A stretch of DNA of 64,000 nucleotides, from contig OZ020244.1 of the NCBI GenBank assembly GCA_963971285.1, forward strand, positions 33,108,001-33,172,000, given 5' to 3'. Shown here piece after piece: positions 10,577 through 23,433 of this stretch. Source of the DNA: Astropecten irregularis. Taxonomy: Eukaryota; Echinodermata; Asteroidea; Paxillosida; Astropectinidae. The notes under the pieces were generated by a model that worked only from the letters and a program-made list of their open reading frames with translations, did not search any database and was not told where the DNA came from. The position numbers and the translations under genes are program-made. Position 1 is the stretch's first letter, and every line of letters begins with the position of its first letter.

Positions 10577-13365
10577 TGATGAGAACAAAATATAAATTCT
10601 CATATGCAACACAATTGCTATTGCGTACAAAAAAATTGAGTAGAACATTTTCAAACTCGTATGATTTTGTTTTTCCTATGGAAGGTAGATTGTTTTCTTC
10701 AATACATATATAGTTCGTTGTTTTCTTTTTTGACCATGAGAACAAAATACTGGCTTTAGGCCCCAAAGCAACATTAGTAATAAATGCCTGTCACTCAACT
10801 AGATTGTGAATGCAATACAGATCAATCATTATTTCAACAAAACATGTTGTATTATATTGGTAGGCCTAGGTTTAACCTTATTTTCTCCCTGTTTGGTCGG
10901 AATAATAGCAGAAATGACTTCAGTTTTTTAATTTTGTGCCAGATAAAATCCCATGCATTTAACCCAAATAAAACTTCTATTTTCTTTCTGAGAGACCTAT
11001 ACACATGAACAGAACTGATTGTATGACATTCGTTTCAATTTCAATTACTAGAATGGTCCCCCGTAGAGCACCCAGAGTCAGATTGGAGAAGTTGAGGAAA
11101 TGAGTTTTCCTCCGACAAAAATCACGAGGGAACGGCCTGGTTCAACAACAAGCTGGAAGGAAAAATGAGTCAAAACACTTGAAGGCAGGTTAGATTTCTC
11201 AAAATGTTGAATACTTTTGTTGTCATTATACCACTGCCTGAAGATACCATGGGAGCGGTTTACGTCAGGAAGCTTTTGGAAAGGCAAGACTGTGATGGAT
11301 ATCAATTATATGATTGATGTCACTCACAGCATTCAATTACTCACGATGTATTGGCTGTAGAAACAAATCCACAAGTGACCAATTTGGAGGGCTTTTCTAT
11401 TTTCGGCTTTTCAGGGAATTCAGTAAAAATGATTCGTCATCAGTCAATTGCGGCCTTTTGGGGTTTTCTTATTGTACAAAGGTTGTTTTTTTTAACAATC
11501 TTTGGGAAACTTGTTGGATTTTTATGACCAATCGCATAAAAGAGAGAGTACATTTATAAGGAATAAAAAAAAACTTGAACCCGAAAAATTTGGTCAGAGC
11601 AATAAATTAGGTGGCACTACAAATTTGTTACCCTGAAGCCTACGGTTATAAATTCTCTGCAATATTCCCCCATATTGTCCACTGCTGTGAAATTGGACTC
11701 AATTTCAGCTCGCGATGCTCGCGATGCCCCTTCATCAGTAAATGCAATTTTTTTTTCTCTTCCTACATTATATTCTTCGGTCAAACTGAGACAAAATTGC
11801 GAGTGCAGAGAGCCAATTCATCTTGTCAGTTCGGCCTACAGATGATTGATTGTATTATTAACCCGACGCATATTTCAACAGATTTATCATCATAAAAGAA
11901 ACAAGAAACTAGGCTTTATTTATGGATCACGAAACCACCTCATTGTCCATGTTACTTTTTGTTTTATACTACTGTAAATGAAAAAAAGGGGAAAAATTTG
12001 ATAGCCATTTTCACTTAGCCTCCCCCCGCCCCCAAAAAATATAAAACAGTACATCAAAACCAAGCTTATCAAATTTGACCTTTGAAAACTTAACAAAATA
12101 TTGACAAACCAATGATTAGGCCTACCTTCTTCTGCTCGCAAAACGTGAAACTGTTCTTCTGGGTCTTTATGCATTTACCTTATTTCATGGCCTTATTGAT
12201 GCGCCAGGACAATTATGAGGTGCTGGGCAAGGAAATTGAGTTAATCCTACCAGATGAATAGTTTACAAAGCCGCAGCCAGAAAAAGGGAGGGATTCTTGC
12301 GGGTAAGGGAGACGGCCTTAATTATAAAAATGACAGTTTCAATGATTTTGTACATTTCTTCATTAATCTCAAATATCGGTTCAGATGAGCAAGGATCTTT
12401 TCATTTCTATTCGGCAAAACACGATTGCAGACTTGTAAGTAAAATATTTTGTTCACTACATTTTTTTTCTTCTTTTATTCAATGGGGAATAGTTGAAAGT
12501 GATGTTTACACAACATGCAGAACAATTTTCTGGTCATTTTTTTTAAATTTTATAACAGGAGGGCCAAACAAAATGGAATTCAATCAAAACATGTGTGGCG
12601 TGGTTATGTCTACAAGATGATCTATTTTTAGACATTTGTCCATTTTTATCTGCACATTTCCTTGCCTCTCTCCCTACTGGCCTAATGGGTCGTCCAAGTC
12701 GAATAAAAACTGAAAATACATGCATTCATGGCATGGTTAACTTTCTTGTTGTTTTAATCTAGTTCACTTTTTTTCTACTCAATCAGAAGAGGCAGTCAAC
12801 CATAATGAAATTGTCCGCAACATTCTGCTTCATCATTACACGGTCATGACATTATATTAAGCATTTAACTATATAATCAGTTCATGTCTCTCTTCATATT
12901 ATGCAGCATGGATACAGCCTTACATCAAAATACATGTATGCAATTGGGCTTGTGATTTTTAAGCATGCACTTTTACAATATCACCGGAACATCATCTCCT
13001 AGCCATTATACTTGGGCCTATTCATCACATTGATTACAAAGCTATCAAATCTATTGATTTTCACACCAAATGCTTGGGAAAACAAGTCGAAAATGGCCAG
13101 GAAAAAAAAAATAGAAACATGACACCACAATACAAGTTCTAATGCATTCCCAAATGAAGCACTATGGAAAATTTCCCAAGAGGGAAATAAATAAAAAAAA
13201 ACATCCAGCACATCGCTAGATGATAAGAATAATGATCATCAATAACCAAATAAAAAGAAAATTCATTGGGAAACCTGATTTGGGGTTTGAGAAAAATTTT
13301 AATCTGGTGGTATGATGATTGATGATGTGATATAGCAAACAGGCCAATAGGGACTTAAGGTACAG
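10577..13365. other. Noncoding stretch with weak exon candidates
   Basis: No gene is recognised. A 50-bp plus-strand segment (12385-12434) sits between GGTTCAG and GTAAGT and reads DEQGSFHFYSAKHDCRL in one open frame. On the minus strand a frame near 12174-12127 reads KDPEEQFHVLRAEEG up to a GTAGGC. Both are too short and weakly bounded to annotate as CDS. Confidence 0.35.
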
Positions 13366-13634
13366 TATAGAGAGCGTGCACATGACGTCACTTGACAGCT
13401 TATCGGCTATTTTGGACGGCACGCGTACGCACGCACGCCACGTATGTGCGCACGCGTACGTACCAGACAGCATCATTATATGCACGCATTTCTGCGTCTG
13501 CGTACGCGTCCGGTTGATTTGCAAGCTACGTGAACACATGTGGGTTACATACACTGTACGTACGTGCATTATACATGTGTACAGCGTTGCCGTCCAAAAT
13601 GGCGTCCTGATCACGTGACTGCACACCCTCTATA
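13366..13634. repeat. TIR element with TA flanks
   Basis: The outer ends TATAGAGAGCGTGCA (left) and TGCACACCCTCTATA (right) are inverted repeats with two mismatches. Inner arms TTTTGGACGGCA and TGCCGTCCAAAA match perfectly. The interior is rich in ACGCGTACG-type alternating sequence. The outermost TA on each side may be the target duplication. No transposase is encoded. Confidence 0.7.
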
Positions 13635-16600
13635 GGTCCAATCTTTAATGCTAGCCTTGCTAAGAGACAAAGAATTAAGGCTAGTTTCTGCATCTTTTTA
13701 CCCTCTTGCTGAGAGTTCCTTTCCTACATGAATCCTAAATCACCCCGACTGAAATCCAAGAGGCTAGCATGCATAAACTATGCATTGAAGTGAGACTGGG
13801 AAGAGCTTTCGAAACTCGGGACTGGAACTACTGTTTTGTTAATTTTTTTCACTCGAATTACAATGAAATAGTATGAGGGCCTCATCAACATGCAAGAGTC
13901 ACTCGGGCATGTTGTTACCCGTGTGGCAAGAAGCCACTCAGATTAACAAATAGGCTATTACGATGCAGAGTATGAAATTCATCGGCTAGATGATATTGCA
14001 AATGCGGTTATTTTGCTCATCTGACCTGGCAAGTCTATAATTCTAACCCCCAAAGGTATTTAGAGGTTTCACAACAATACACCATAGGTGGGACAAATCT
14101 GAAAAAAAAAAAAACTTGTGCTCCCAATTATTTCATGGCAATAATCTATGTGATGGGTAAATCATTAATTTCACCAGAAATCAGAACAATTTCTCAATCA
14201 ACAAGTCAGGAGTGACTAATTAATGCGCAGACAACAAGAAACATCCTTGACTATCAAAGGGCATTGAGTTCATAGAATCTGCAGTACTAGGTCTAATGAA
14301 CAACCTAAAAAAAAACACTTCTTGACAATCCAGCTCAAGACAATAATGACTGAAGCCCCGGTCCACACGTTCCTTGTTATCATTTCTGCTATAGATGTAT
14401 AGAATGAGTCCTCCGAGCTGTCAGATCTGACAATCGTCACGCCACGGCGGAGCGTGAGTCTGGTTCTTCTTTTTAATCACTGTGAAAATCTTTCACAGTC
14501 TCAAGTGTAATAGCTAGGGTCCCCCTCTCTCACGGAGAATTGATCCAGAAATTGCCAAGTCCAGAAGCGGGACATTTTTGCTGTTAAGGGCTGGGCATGT
14601 TGAGGGCGGTGCTCTCAGGCCATGCAGCTGCTTGGATCTCCTTGACATGTTCAGGCTGGCTCTGAACGTTCGACTGTGTTCGCTGCACCGAAACGGGGCC
14701 AATTGCTTAAGATAAAAAGATGATAACTATGCGAAGTGTACCAGGTGGATGCTGTGTTTCCACCAAAAAAATGCTCTTAGAGTGCACTTTAGCCCTTAAT
14801 GTTCCAACATTTTTCGCATTTTGTATGCTCCTGTTTGAAAGACAAACTAGATATGAAAAAGTCAAGTGTCTACAGGCAAAAAATGGATTGTGTCTTTTTT
14901 TTTTGAGCTTTTAGAAAAAAGGGCTGAAATAAGAAAAGAGTGCTTCTTCATGTACATTTCTGAAGCATTTTCAGTTTGAAAGTTTAAAGTTTGCACCATG
15001 GGTTATTGAAATAAAACTACAATGAAATAAGTGGACAAAATTCAATTTAATTCTGATTTTGTTTTAATATTGGGGAGCATTATCAAACATTAACTATGGA
15101 TTTGAAATATTGCTCCGTAACCAACTCAAGATTTCTTTCCTTGTTTTCTTTTATTCACTTTCTAAATTTTTCAATAGATAGCTGATAACTTGCATTTTTT
15201 TTAGCCACCTCTCGAAAATGAAATAATTTAGACTAAAAGAAACTTAAGAATATGGTTAAGTGCTGATAGTATTCGCTCAGTGTGTGGAGGCTTCTCATAT
15301 GTCATCTGAGTAAGCCTCTGACTTTGTTCTGAAACAAACTTCAAAGTACAAAAACTTCATGTATAGGCCCTATTTATACATTTAGGTGAAACAGCGCAAA
15401 GCTTTCCATTGCAAATTGCAATTCATACACAAGTTACCTTTCGTTTCAAGCAGTTTTGAGTTTTGACCAGAAATGTAAGAATATGACAATGTATTTATGA
15501 TATTTTGTCCCTATACACAGTCTCAGAGATTTAAAGGTAGGGGGAAAGAATACCCCTATACAACCTAGCAGGATTCATACTGACACCACATTGCATAAGG
15601 AACACTCTCCATTATAATCAGATGTTTGACATTAGCCTATTAGCAGATAGAATGACATCCTCCATATACACAGGGGCGGGGCCAGGGGAAGCCGATCGAG
15701 TAACTTGGGTGAACCTGACTATTTTAATTCGCACTCCGTATGTATTTCTTTTCTGGTCTCCCCAGGTACCACTGATACCTCATGCTGTCGTGTGGCATAA
15801 TTACAGGCATACCACTGCCTCTCTGAAACCACTGCTGTGCTGTGTCTGACGCTGACTGCTTAAATACTTCAGCAGGACGTGATTGATATGTATTTAGATC
15901 ATACAAAGAGAAAGACAAGAATCAAAGCAATCGCAGGACACCTACATAAGGATACAGCGTTCAATGTGTACAAGGAAATCGGTCCACACAAAAATATCTA
16001 CAATTTCTATGATGAAAACCAGGTGGTCTCTGAAATCAAAGAGGACAAAACAACATTTGTTGTTTATTTTATCACTCACAAGTTTAATTGAATTGTCTTC
16101 ATTTTATCAGCTTTGAAGCTTCACCGAAAAAAAAAAGAAGAAGCTAAAAGCAAACAAACACGAGGTAGGTCAATGTTGTGGGTTTTCCTTCTATACTGTT
16201 TTTCCATTCATAATTGAATTGTCGGTAAGCGTTGTGGATAGGTTTTGATATGGATACACTTGCCTGTGGCAATATGTCCAGACCCCTGGTGTGTGGCTCC
16301 TCAGTTTGACAGGTGTAATCATTACAAAGAAGTCTAAGAAATAATATCAACTGGACATTGCTATATAATTGCCCTAATGTCATCAGTGATCATGTGAGGT
16401 TGATTATGATCCTGCCAACAATCTGACAGCTTTATCAAGGGTTTTTTTTATTTCAGTTCAGAATTCCTATTTTAAGGTTTGCTTTCAAAGCAGGGTTTTT
16501 CTATCAAGTGGGCAACTATACCGATTCCATCTGAGTCATCTATTCCTACATTCAGCAGCAAAAGAAATCATTGGACCTACACACAATTTGTTCACCAGCA

Positions 16601-17988
16601 GAAACGGTCGTGCACAACTGACACTCCCCCTCAGATATTCAGTTTGACAGCGAAACTAATCCATGCACCTCCATGTGGGTATTTTCTACTTTTTTTTTTT
16701 TCATAAGCAGATTCTGCACGCACATCAGAAGGGGGGAGAAAAAAGGGGGAGGGGATAAGCTGTGATGGGTTGGTGGAAAATCGTACCGGACCATTAAGGG
16801 ATTCCACGCTGTTCAGCACGAGTAGGCATGCAAATTTCACCCTAGTGATGTTTCAATATTTGCAGAGCACTTAAGGGAACAACATCCTGGCTGCCTGCCT
16901 GCCGGCCGGGACCGGCGTGATGCCGGCCATGTTAAAGGGAGAAGGGTGGCACATCATCATGTACATGTACACAACCATCTCATGATGATGATGTTCATGA
17001 AGGACTCTCCAATACATTCAGGTCTGGGAGCTAGAGCTTCTTATGCTATGAGGTAACTAGCTTTCATAATGAGTACACCTATTTGCAGTTTCACTGCACT
17101 ACATGTAGGTCAGTCTTGTTACTAAATCTCTTTCAAGTTTCTTATTTATCATCAGCATGAGTCTAAGACACAGTTACCATTTAATTTTTTTAAAAGAGGC
17201 CACTTTGGCAAAGTGACAAGAATCTCTGCCAGCAAGCCATGCAGCAAGTGATTGTGTGGAGATGCTATTCCCTCCTGCTTTGTGACCCTATCAGCATCCC
17301 AACAATGGTCTGAGTTGCAAGAACTCACGAGTAGTCAGAGGTTATTCACTCATCAGGAAATCTTGAACCCGTCCCTGCTTGCTCCATCCATCCAGCCTTC
17401 ATATACCTGCAAGCTTGTCTGCATGTACTGTATAATAATAATATACAACATGTACAAACACTTGAACCTTTGGGCCGAGCCCAATTCTGCCAATGCCTTC
17501 GTGGACGGCATTTACTAAGTGAATCATGATCGCACAGCAACCTACTTGAAAATGTCAATCTCAACCTGCCGATATCAAACCAACAGACGACTTGGAACAA
17601 GTGAACATGTTCAGAGCTTGAATCTACATGCCGCTGTACAGTACCAGCAGACTAATTGATTACACACCCATACTTGTGTTACATCCAAAGTGTGGACATC
17701 CCTTTCAGCCTGTTCTAATGCAACGAACATGATGATTTCTTTCAGGATAGAATAGATGGCCTCTGAAAGTATTTATGAGGGATTAACGACATCTTCAAAA
17801 TCGTCACATAAAAGACCGACCTTGTATTTCTTGAGAAGTATTTGATGGCATTCATGTGCAAGTCTAGACACACAGACCATACATCTCCAGAAGGCATGCT
17901 ATGGACACCTCCTAAATTGTTGGGTCTGTACATCATTCCCGTTCGCAGATTTTACTTTGAAAGGAAGGCATATCTACCTCCACAAGTC
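13635..17988. other. Noncoding stretch, no gene recognised
   Basis: This stretch shows small hairpins (CTGTGAAAATCTTTCACAG near 14480), a GCCGGCC-rich patch near 16904 and a hAT-like CAGGGGCGGGGCC at 15671 without a visible partner. A plus-strand frame after TTTATTTCAG (16447-16456) stays open for about 62 codons to 16647, but it shows no recognisable domain. Confidence 0.4.
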
Positions 17989-17991
17989 TAA

Positions 17992-18489
17992 AGGCTGGAT
18001 TATATTCACTGTGTTTATAATGCACGCGCAGCGCACAATGTGAATGTCGCATTCGATGTTCATACTCTTTCAAGATATGAAATACGATACGCAGTGATAG
18101 TCTGCATTCGAATGCGGGAACGCGCGAATGGTACAGTTCATACTTTCAAAAAAATGTGTGATGCACAACAGATTCACAACGGAGAGAGTAGATGAGAATA
18201 TTCTTTTGTCATTATTGTGGATTGCATGACACCGTCGAAATTAGGCAAGATCTGAAAGAAATTACCTGAAGATTCTACTGCGTGTACGCATCCGGCGAAT
18301 GTTGAAATATTTCAACTTGTCCGAATACGAATCAAATTGGTGCGCACAAACTTTTTTCATTTCCAAATACTTTGCACAAAGACGCTCACTTTTAGTACGC
18401 AGTACGCGTTCTTACACGCAGAGCAGACACTTCCAAATGGAACGCCGTGCTGCATACGCAGAGAATACGCAGCGAGTATGAATCGGCCT
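17992..18489. mobile_element. MITE with imperfect TIRs and TAA duplication
   Basis: Left end AGGCTGGATTATATTCACTG and right end (inverted) AGGCCGATTCATACTCGCTG align over about 22 bp with transitions and one gap. TAA flanks both sides (17989-17991 and 18490-18492), consistent with the 3-bp TWA duplication of PIF/Harbinger-type elements. The interior contains many TACGC and GCGCG motifs. It has no transposase frame, so it is presumably mobilised in trans. The superfamily is inferred from duplication length only. Confidence 0.65.
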
Positions 18490-18888
18490 TAACACTCTGC
18501 ACTGCACACAGATGCAGCATTATTTCTCATGCACTTTTACCGACAAGTGTCAGCTACTTTAATAATATCCATCCATACACTGGACGGTTCATAATGGAAG
18601 GAACATGTCTCAACATTATCAATGGCAAGTATCCAACAAGCTGCCACAATCAACCATAAAAATACGACATGAGCTATATACTATTGAATAACTGCTACAT
18701 TTAATTAGTCTTGACATAGTTACTGGTAGCTGTAACCTTCTATAAATAGATAGATGACCTCATAACTCCTCCCATCTCTGCTTTCGTAAAAGGTTAATAG
18801 AATTAGAAGCTTCAGCAAAAATTACAATACCAGCATGTTTTTCTCAATTTCTAAAGAACTCCCCAGCGCACACTATTTATTAAAATTA

Positions 18889-19076
18889 TTGGAGTATAAG
18901 GAGGGCCTGACGTGTTTCAATCCTAGCAGGATCTTTTAAAAAGCCTTTAAGTCTTTAAGAAATATCGTGCTATAGGATCGAAACGCATCAGGCCCTCCTA
19001 TAACTCCAAGCATTTTTGTATGGGTCATTATTTTGGCTGACGAGCATGAGTTTGCAGCAGTTTATAACTTGTATTC
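18889..19076 (+). repeat. Family B copy with inverted-repeat head
   Basis: The arm starting TTGGAGTATAAGGAGGGCCT at 18889 is repeated inverted as AGGCCCTCCTATAACTCCAA, ending at 19009. Each arm carries a GGATYGAAAC-like string, and the left arm (read on the minus strand) contains the hairpin GATCCTGCTAGGATT. The right arm continues into the body shared with 6279 and 8363 (CATTATTTTGGCTGACGAG, TTTGCAGCAGTTTATAACTTG). This looks like two head-to-head partial copies, or an element with inverted termini. Confidence 0.65.
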
Positions 19077-19624
19077 ATTATTATTATCATTCTTTTCTCT
19101 TTTTTTGGGTGGGGGGAGGGGGGGCTGGTTTTCACTTTTGGAATTATATTTTTAAGTAAGAGGGAGAACTGTGCACATTCAATTCGTTTTTCTGTAGTCG
19201 TGGAAAATCAATGGCTGCACCATTGAGTGCGACGGAACACACTCACTGCGCCTTACTTTGCCTTAGGGTGATCCTGTTTGGTATATACCTGGTCCCCATC
19301 GGATGCAATTCACCTGAGTTATATAATATTACCCGGGCACTGGTGTGACTCATCTTGTTCTGTACATTTTACCGTCCATGCACCATCCGAGTTTGTTGTT
19401 CGATTGGTGCATGAGCCTATGCGTTAAAGGTAAATATAGTACATTATTACCTGAATGAGGCATTTTGGAGACAAGATATAAACGCGTATTTTGTCTGTCA
19501 GCTAGGGCTCAGCTGAATGACGAGTGACCATAATATTCATACACTCCTCTTGCGAAAAGAGTAATTTTCCTATTGCCCCTATGTACAATAATTAGCGGTC
19601 CATAATATCCATATTCACCTCAGC

Positions 19625-19666
19625 GCGTTGAACGCGTAACTTCCACGCGCGTTACGCGTTCAACGC
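19625..19666. repeat. Perfect hairpin with ACGCGT in both arms
   Basis: GCGTTGAACGCGTAAC is followed 10 bases later by its exact reverse complement GTTACGCGTTCAACGC. The loop is TTCCACGCGC. The function is unknown; it could be the core of a small MITE, though no longer terminal repeat is obvious. Confidence 0.7.
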
Positions 19667-19814
19667 CTAACTTGCCGTTGAACAGGTTGAAACCATAGAT
19701 TTGATTTTTGTTTTTTCTTCCGATATCAACTTGGTTCGGCTTTCTTGTTCCTATTCCTATGCACCAGAAAGTGTTGAACAGGTAGTAATAATAATATTGA
19801 TTGGTGTTACTTTC

Positions 19815-19914
19815 GGGAGATACCACATATATTTCCCTCACTAGACCCATATTGCCCTCGTCTTCAATTCAGGGCAATATGAGACTAGTTTGGGAAATAT
19901 ATGTGGTATCTCCC
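19815..19914. repeat. 100-bp palindromic MITE-like hairpin
   Basis: GGGAGATACCACATATATTT at the left is mirrored by AAATATATGTGGTATCTCCC at the right. Inner arms CCATATTGCCCT/AGGGCAATATG continue the pairing with a small bulge. The central loop is about 15 bases. It is non-coding. Confidence 0.75.
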
Positions 19915-19939
19915 TCAAGGCCAGTCAATATTATATAAA

Positions 19940-20265
19940 TATCTTTTGGTACGTAGCACACTGAAACAGAAATCTTGACAGATTTACCTAAAAACTTACA
20001 GGGTGATGAAGATGGTGATGGTAGAAACATACCGTTATAATTTGTTGGCCTGAAATGCTGTTTTTATCAAGAAAAGAGTCAAACCAGAGACAAACATTAT
20101 TTTTGATCTTTTAACGGCCAAAAATAAAAAAGAAAAGACTTAAGAAATACTGTGGCCGTTTTTCACTGTTTTCTCAAAAAGTGGCCACCGTATGGCACTG
20201 AAATTTGCACAGATGACTAGTACTGTATCGTCCTTGATATTTCTGTCACCGCCTCAAATATTTGT
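19940..20265 (+). repeat. Family A TIR element, degenerate copy
   Basis: The body matches other family A copies: CTGAAACAGAAATCTTGACA, ACAGATTTACC, GATGGTGATGGTAGAAACAT, TCAAGAAAAGAGTCAAACCA, CTCAAAAAGTGGCCACCGTA and TCCTTGATATTT, in that order. The terminal repeats are eroded at both ends. Confidence 0.8.
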
Positions 20266-20368
20266 AAGTCACAAAATAATGTAAGCTGTGTGGTGTTTCT
20301 ATCAACCTAAATCTTACACCATGTACACACTATACAGGCCTGTTGTATACCCAGTCGCTTTCTTTAAT

Positions 20369-20517
20369 CCAATGGGAGACTTTTGGAGAGTCGGTCTTGA
20401 GTCAACAGCGCACGCGCAAACCATGCTTGCGCAATTGTGAGCATGCGCGCGTTGTATTGCGCGTGCGTGCGCGTGCGCTGTTGACTCAAGACCGACTCTC
20501 CAAAAGTCTCCCATTGG
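20369..20517. repeat. Long perfect palindrome (149 bp)
   Basis: CCAATGGGAGACTTTTGGAG onward is repeated as an exact reverse complement for about 50 bp, ending at 20517. The arms meet around a CpG-rich centre of GCGCACGCGC and GCATGCGCGC runs. Perfect arm identity implies a recent insertion, or homogenisation by gene conversion. It has no coding capacity. The element family is unknown; the single-stranded form would fold into a very stable hairpin. Confidence 0.85.
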
Positions 20518-21400
20518 CCGACCTCAGAATGTTCAGGACTTAACTTTATATAAAAAAATGGGGGAATAAAAATGAAAAAAAAAGAAAAGAAGATTGAGTG
20601 TGAGAGTGATTTCCCTGTAGGGTATGACACGAGCTGGTCTTGGATGGATTTAATACCGTCTTCCCCCTCTGATCTTGACATGTTACATCCAGATGAAAAA
20701 GACAAAAAAATACAGTGAGCTTGATTGATAACTTGGTATATGAAAGCAAACAGGAAAAGGGCAAGGAGAAAGCTGGATATGAATTGAGTGAGAGAGAAGA
20801 AAGAGCCACGGAATCACGTCCAGAATAACACACCGATTCATGAAAGAACCTAAAGTATCTTCCTTTATATATCCCTATTTTCCCCCTCCTCTATGATGCA
20901 AATGAGACGATGAATAGCTAGTCCTGGGAAAGGAAGGCGGGAATCCTAGCATGTCACTATCACCAGGCAGAAACAGTGCACACATGAGAATCTTTGCATT
21001 AAGACTACAGAGGGCGCTCTCCTACCAACCATCAGAGAATGTGGTTTGGTTTTTCATCACACACACATGCACCAAGCATTCACTGCAAGAACTAATGAAT
21101 GCTGCACGTACTGGGAATGTAATTCTTTGGGTTGGCAAATACGGCTATTAAAGTGAATCATCCATGAATAGTTCTGCTTTTAGATACCGCATGGAAAGTT
21201 TACGTACCGTGGATTGGCTGACAAAATGTAGTTTCCATATACCAAACTATGATCCAGGGTATGTGAAGCACACATTCTGCATGCCCAGAATAGGGCATTA
21301 TATTCCCACACAAAAACTGATCCATGAATTCAGCAATCTTTTAACCAATGAAGTCAGTGTAATACTACAGTTGTTATCAATGTCTTTATGATTACACTTA
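20518..21400. other. Noncoding stretch, no gene recognised
   Basis: I see no domain-bearing frame, exon signal or repeat ends here. Confidence 0.45.
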
Positions 21401-21760
21401 AAGGTAAGAACAGGATTGGTAACATACCAAAACAGAAATGTTCACAGATTTACGTATATTACTTTCAGGGTATGAAGATGGTGCCTGGTAGAAACATACT
21501 TTTAAAATGTTCGCCTAAAATGGTGTATTTATCCAGAAATTAGTCAAACAAAGACCAAAATCAATTTTGATCTCAGGGTAAGATCAAAACCATTTTTTGT
21601 GTTTCATAAGAAAAACTGAGTTGGGTTTTTGCTATTTTCTTGTGACTCAGATGTCCGAATGAGTTCAAATTTTCACAGGTTATTTCATGTACATGTTGGA
21701 TTAGACAAAGTGTGAGCGCTAGCTGTTCTGTGACCTTTACCAAACATGCATTATACCTTT
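21401..21760 (+). repeat. Family A TIR element copy
   Basis: It starts TTAAAGGTAA and ends TACCTTTAAA. The middle contains ACCAAAACAGAAATGTTCAC, AGATTTACGTAT, GGGTATGAAGATGGTG and TCCAGAAATTAGTCAAAC, all shared with the copies at 43253 and 47078. The 3' third is the most diverged of the set. It is non-coding. Confidence 0.8.
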
Positions 21761-22180
21761 AAACAAATAATTCAAATGATTTCCTTGAAATTGAACTGCA
21801 ACCTTCCGGATAGTTCTTTTCCAGTTTTTAGTGGTTTAGTTGTCAAGATTTATATAATTATGTGACTAATGTACAAATGTCACAGAATTTTGTCTTTTCA
21901 AACTTCTTAACCTTCCAACTGAACCTCATATAATGGATTATTAACCTGTCTTGAATATAAATTGGATAGTTTAACACAGTGTGGTAAGACATGACCAGGT
22001 TCTACAGCATTTCATCATAATTTGAGTATGAACATGTAACATGAATACCGGTAACTGCATGAAGGCATTACCCATGTACATAATAATCATGTGCATATTG
22101 GACGCACCTATACCGTATCATGACAACCAGAAAGTTTAATGTCAGTCATGTAACCTATACTGCCATCATTTTCCTCTCAG

Positions 22181-22335
22181 GCACAGCATCAGTGCAATGT
22201 GTGCATCAATGCAAACAATTTGCACTTTTGGCTTGGATGTGCAAAGAGCTCAAGTCCTCCTGGGTGATATTCAAGTATAAAAACTGGCCAACTTCAGCAC
22301 ACATGCGCTCGCATTTCACACTGTACACAAACTAA
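22181..22335 (+). other. Possible terminal exon, weak
   Basis: A good acceptor (CATCATTTTCCTCTCAG, ending 22180) precedes a frame open for about 50 codons to TAA near 22335, including VQCVHQCKQFALLAWMCKEL. A second frame is also open for 28 codons and contains C-x2-C. There is no family match and no confirmed partner exons, so this may be chance. Confidence 0.18.
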
Positions 22336-23315
22336 ATTTGGTCTATTCCAGCATGTTGCCATGGTCAATGACATTTTAGAGAGCAAAAAAAAAAAAAATT
22401 CAAGAAATATTAAATTAAAGCGTATTGTAATCATTGACGCAAAAATTATGAAATAAAACAAATTACAAGCCTTTTTTATGTTGTGGTGGGGGAGGCAGAC
22501 TGGAGAAATTGCATACATAAATGGCAGTGCTAACAATTTTATAGCGCAAGTCAAGAGCCCTGAGTATGAGGTTGTGTTGCAGTCAAGTTGCAACACTCTA
22601 AAACAGAAGTGTCCTTCACAAGAAATAAACGCTCAATGTTAAACTGTATAGTGCAGGATATTGTTTTAACAAAACCAAAATGGAGTAGTTACTGAGAATG
22701 ATGATTTTCTTGTAAGTTGACTCAGCAGAACAATGGATGTAAGCTGTATATGTACTGTGTGCTTTATTTCTGTGAGACAAATAATTGCAGTGAGTTGCAT
22801 ATATCTGAATTGTCAGGGAACATCGGAAAAGAGCAGAAATTGCTACATACAAGACTGTTCCTGCAAGAACATATGGCATGTTTCTTGTCAGTCAACCAGG
22901 GGGTCCATTATTTTCAAGAAGCCCCACAATCGATCGATCATAACTCGAATAAAAAGAATAACCAATGTTATCCTTTGTAGGGCTGCAATTCTTCTCAAGT
23001 CCTACGATTGGCAGTTGGTTGCAATGACTTTGGTAAAATCATGCAACCCCAGGAACATACACGTAACTTGAGATGTCATCACTGGGCAACTGCATGAACA
23101 CTCTAGGGATGGCCGTTGCTCTAGTTCATACAGTATGATGGGATACATCATCCGCAGCTCAAAAACACACAACAAATGGCGTAACAGTCTAATGTGCTGA
23201 TGCCATGTGCTCTCAATAGGATAGAGCAATTTCCAACTCTTAGCACACTTTAAAGCATCTTCAGAGATTTTGTTTTTAACTACAGGATGCAAATGGGATG
23301 TCTTCCTACAGTTTC
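22336..23315. other. Noncoding stretch, no gene recognised
   Basis: The stretch contains an X-box-like GTTGCCATGGTCAA at 22355. No element ends or domain-bearing frames are seen. Confidence 0.4.
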
Positions 23316-23318
23316 TAT

Positions 23319-23430
23319 GGGCTTTTACGAAATGGCAGCCAAAAGCCTCTAATTTGATACCAGTTATTTCAGAATGGATTCACAAAATGGAGCCTGAGCC
23401 TGAGCCTGAGCCTCCGTTTCGTAAACGCCC
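23319..23430. repeat. Short relative of the GGAGCC TIR element
   Basis: The ends are GGGCTTTTACGAAA and TTTCGTAAACGCCC (one mismatch as inverted repeats). They are flanked by TAT on both sides (23316-23318 and 23431-23433). The body, AAAAGCCTCTAATTTGATAC followed by three GAGCCT hexamers, matches the minus-strand body of the 5719 element. Only one hexamer cluster remains here. Confidence 0.7.
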
Positions 23431-23433
23431 TAT

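Larger units (their letters stand above)
18493..19814. other. Mostly noncoding, with repeats listed separately
   Basis: Apart from the inverted repeat at 18889 and the hairpin at 19625, no gene or RNA is recognised. Confidence 0.45.

Noticed and set aside
15671-15700. hAT-like end CAGGGGCGGGGCC
   Set aside because: No matching inverted end or 8-bp duplication was found downstream.
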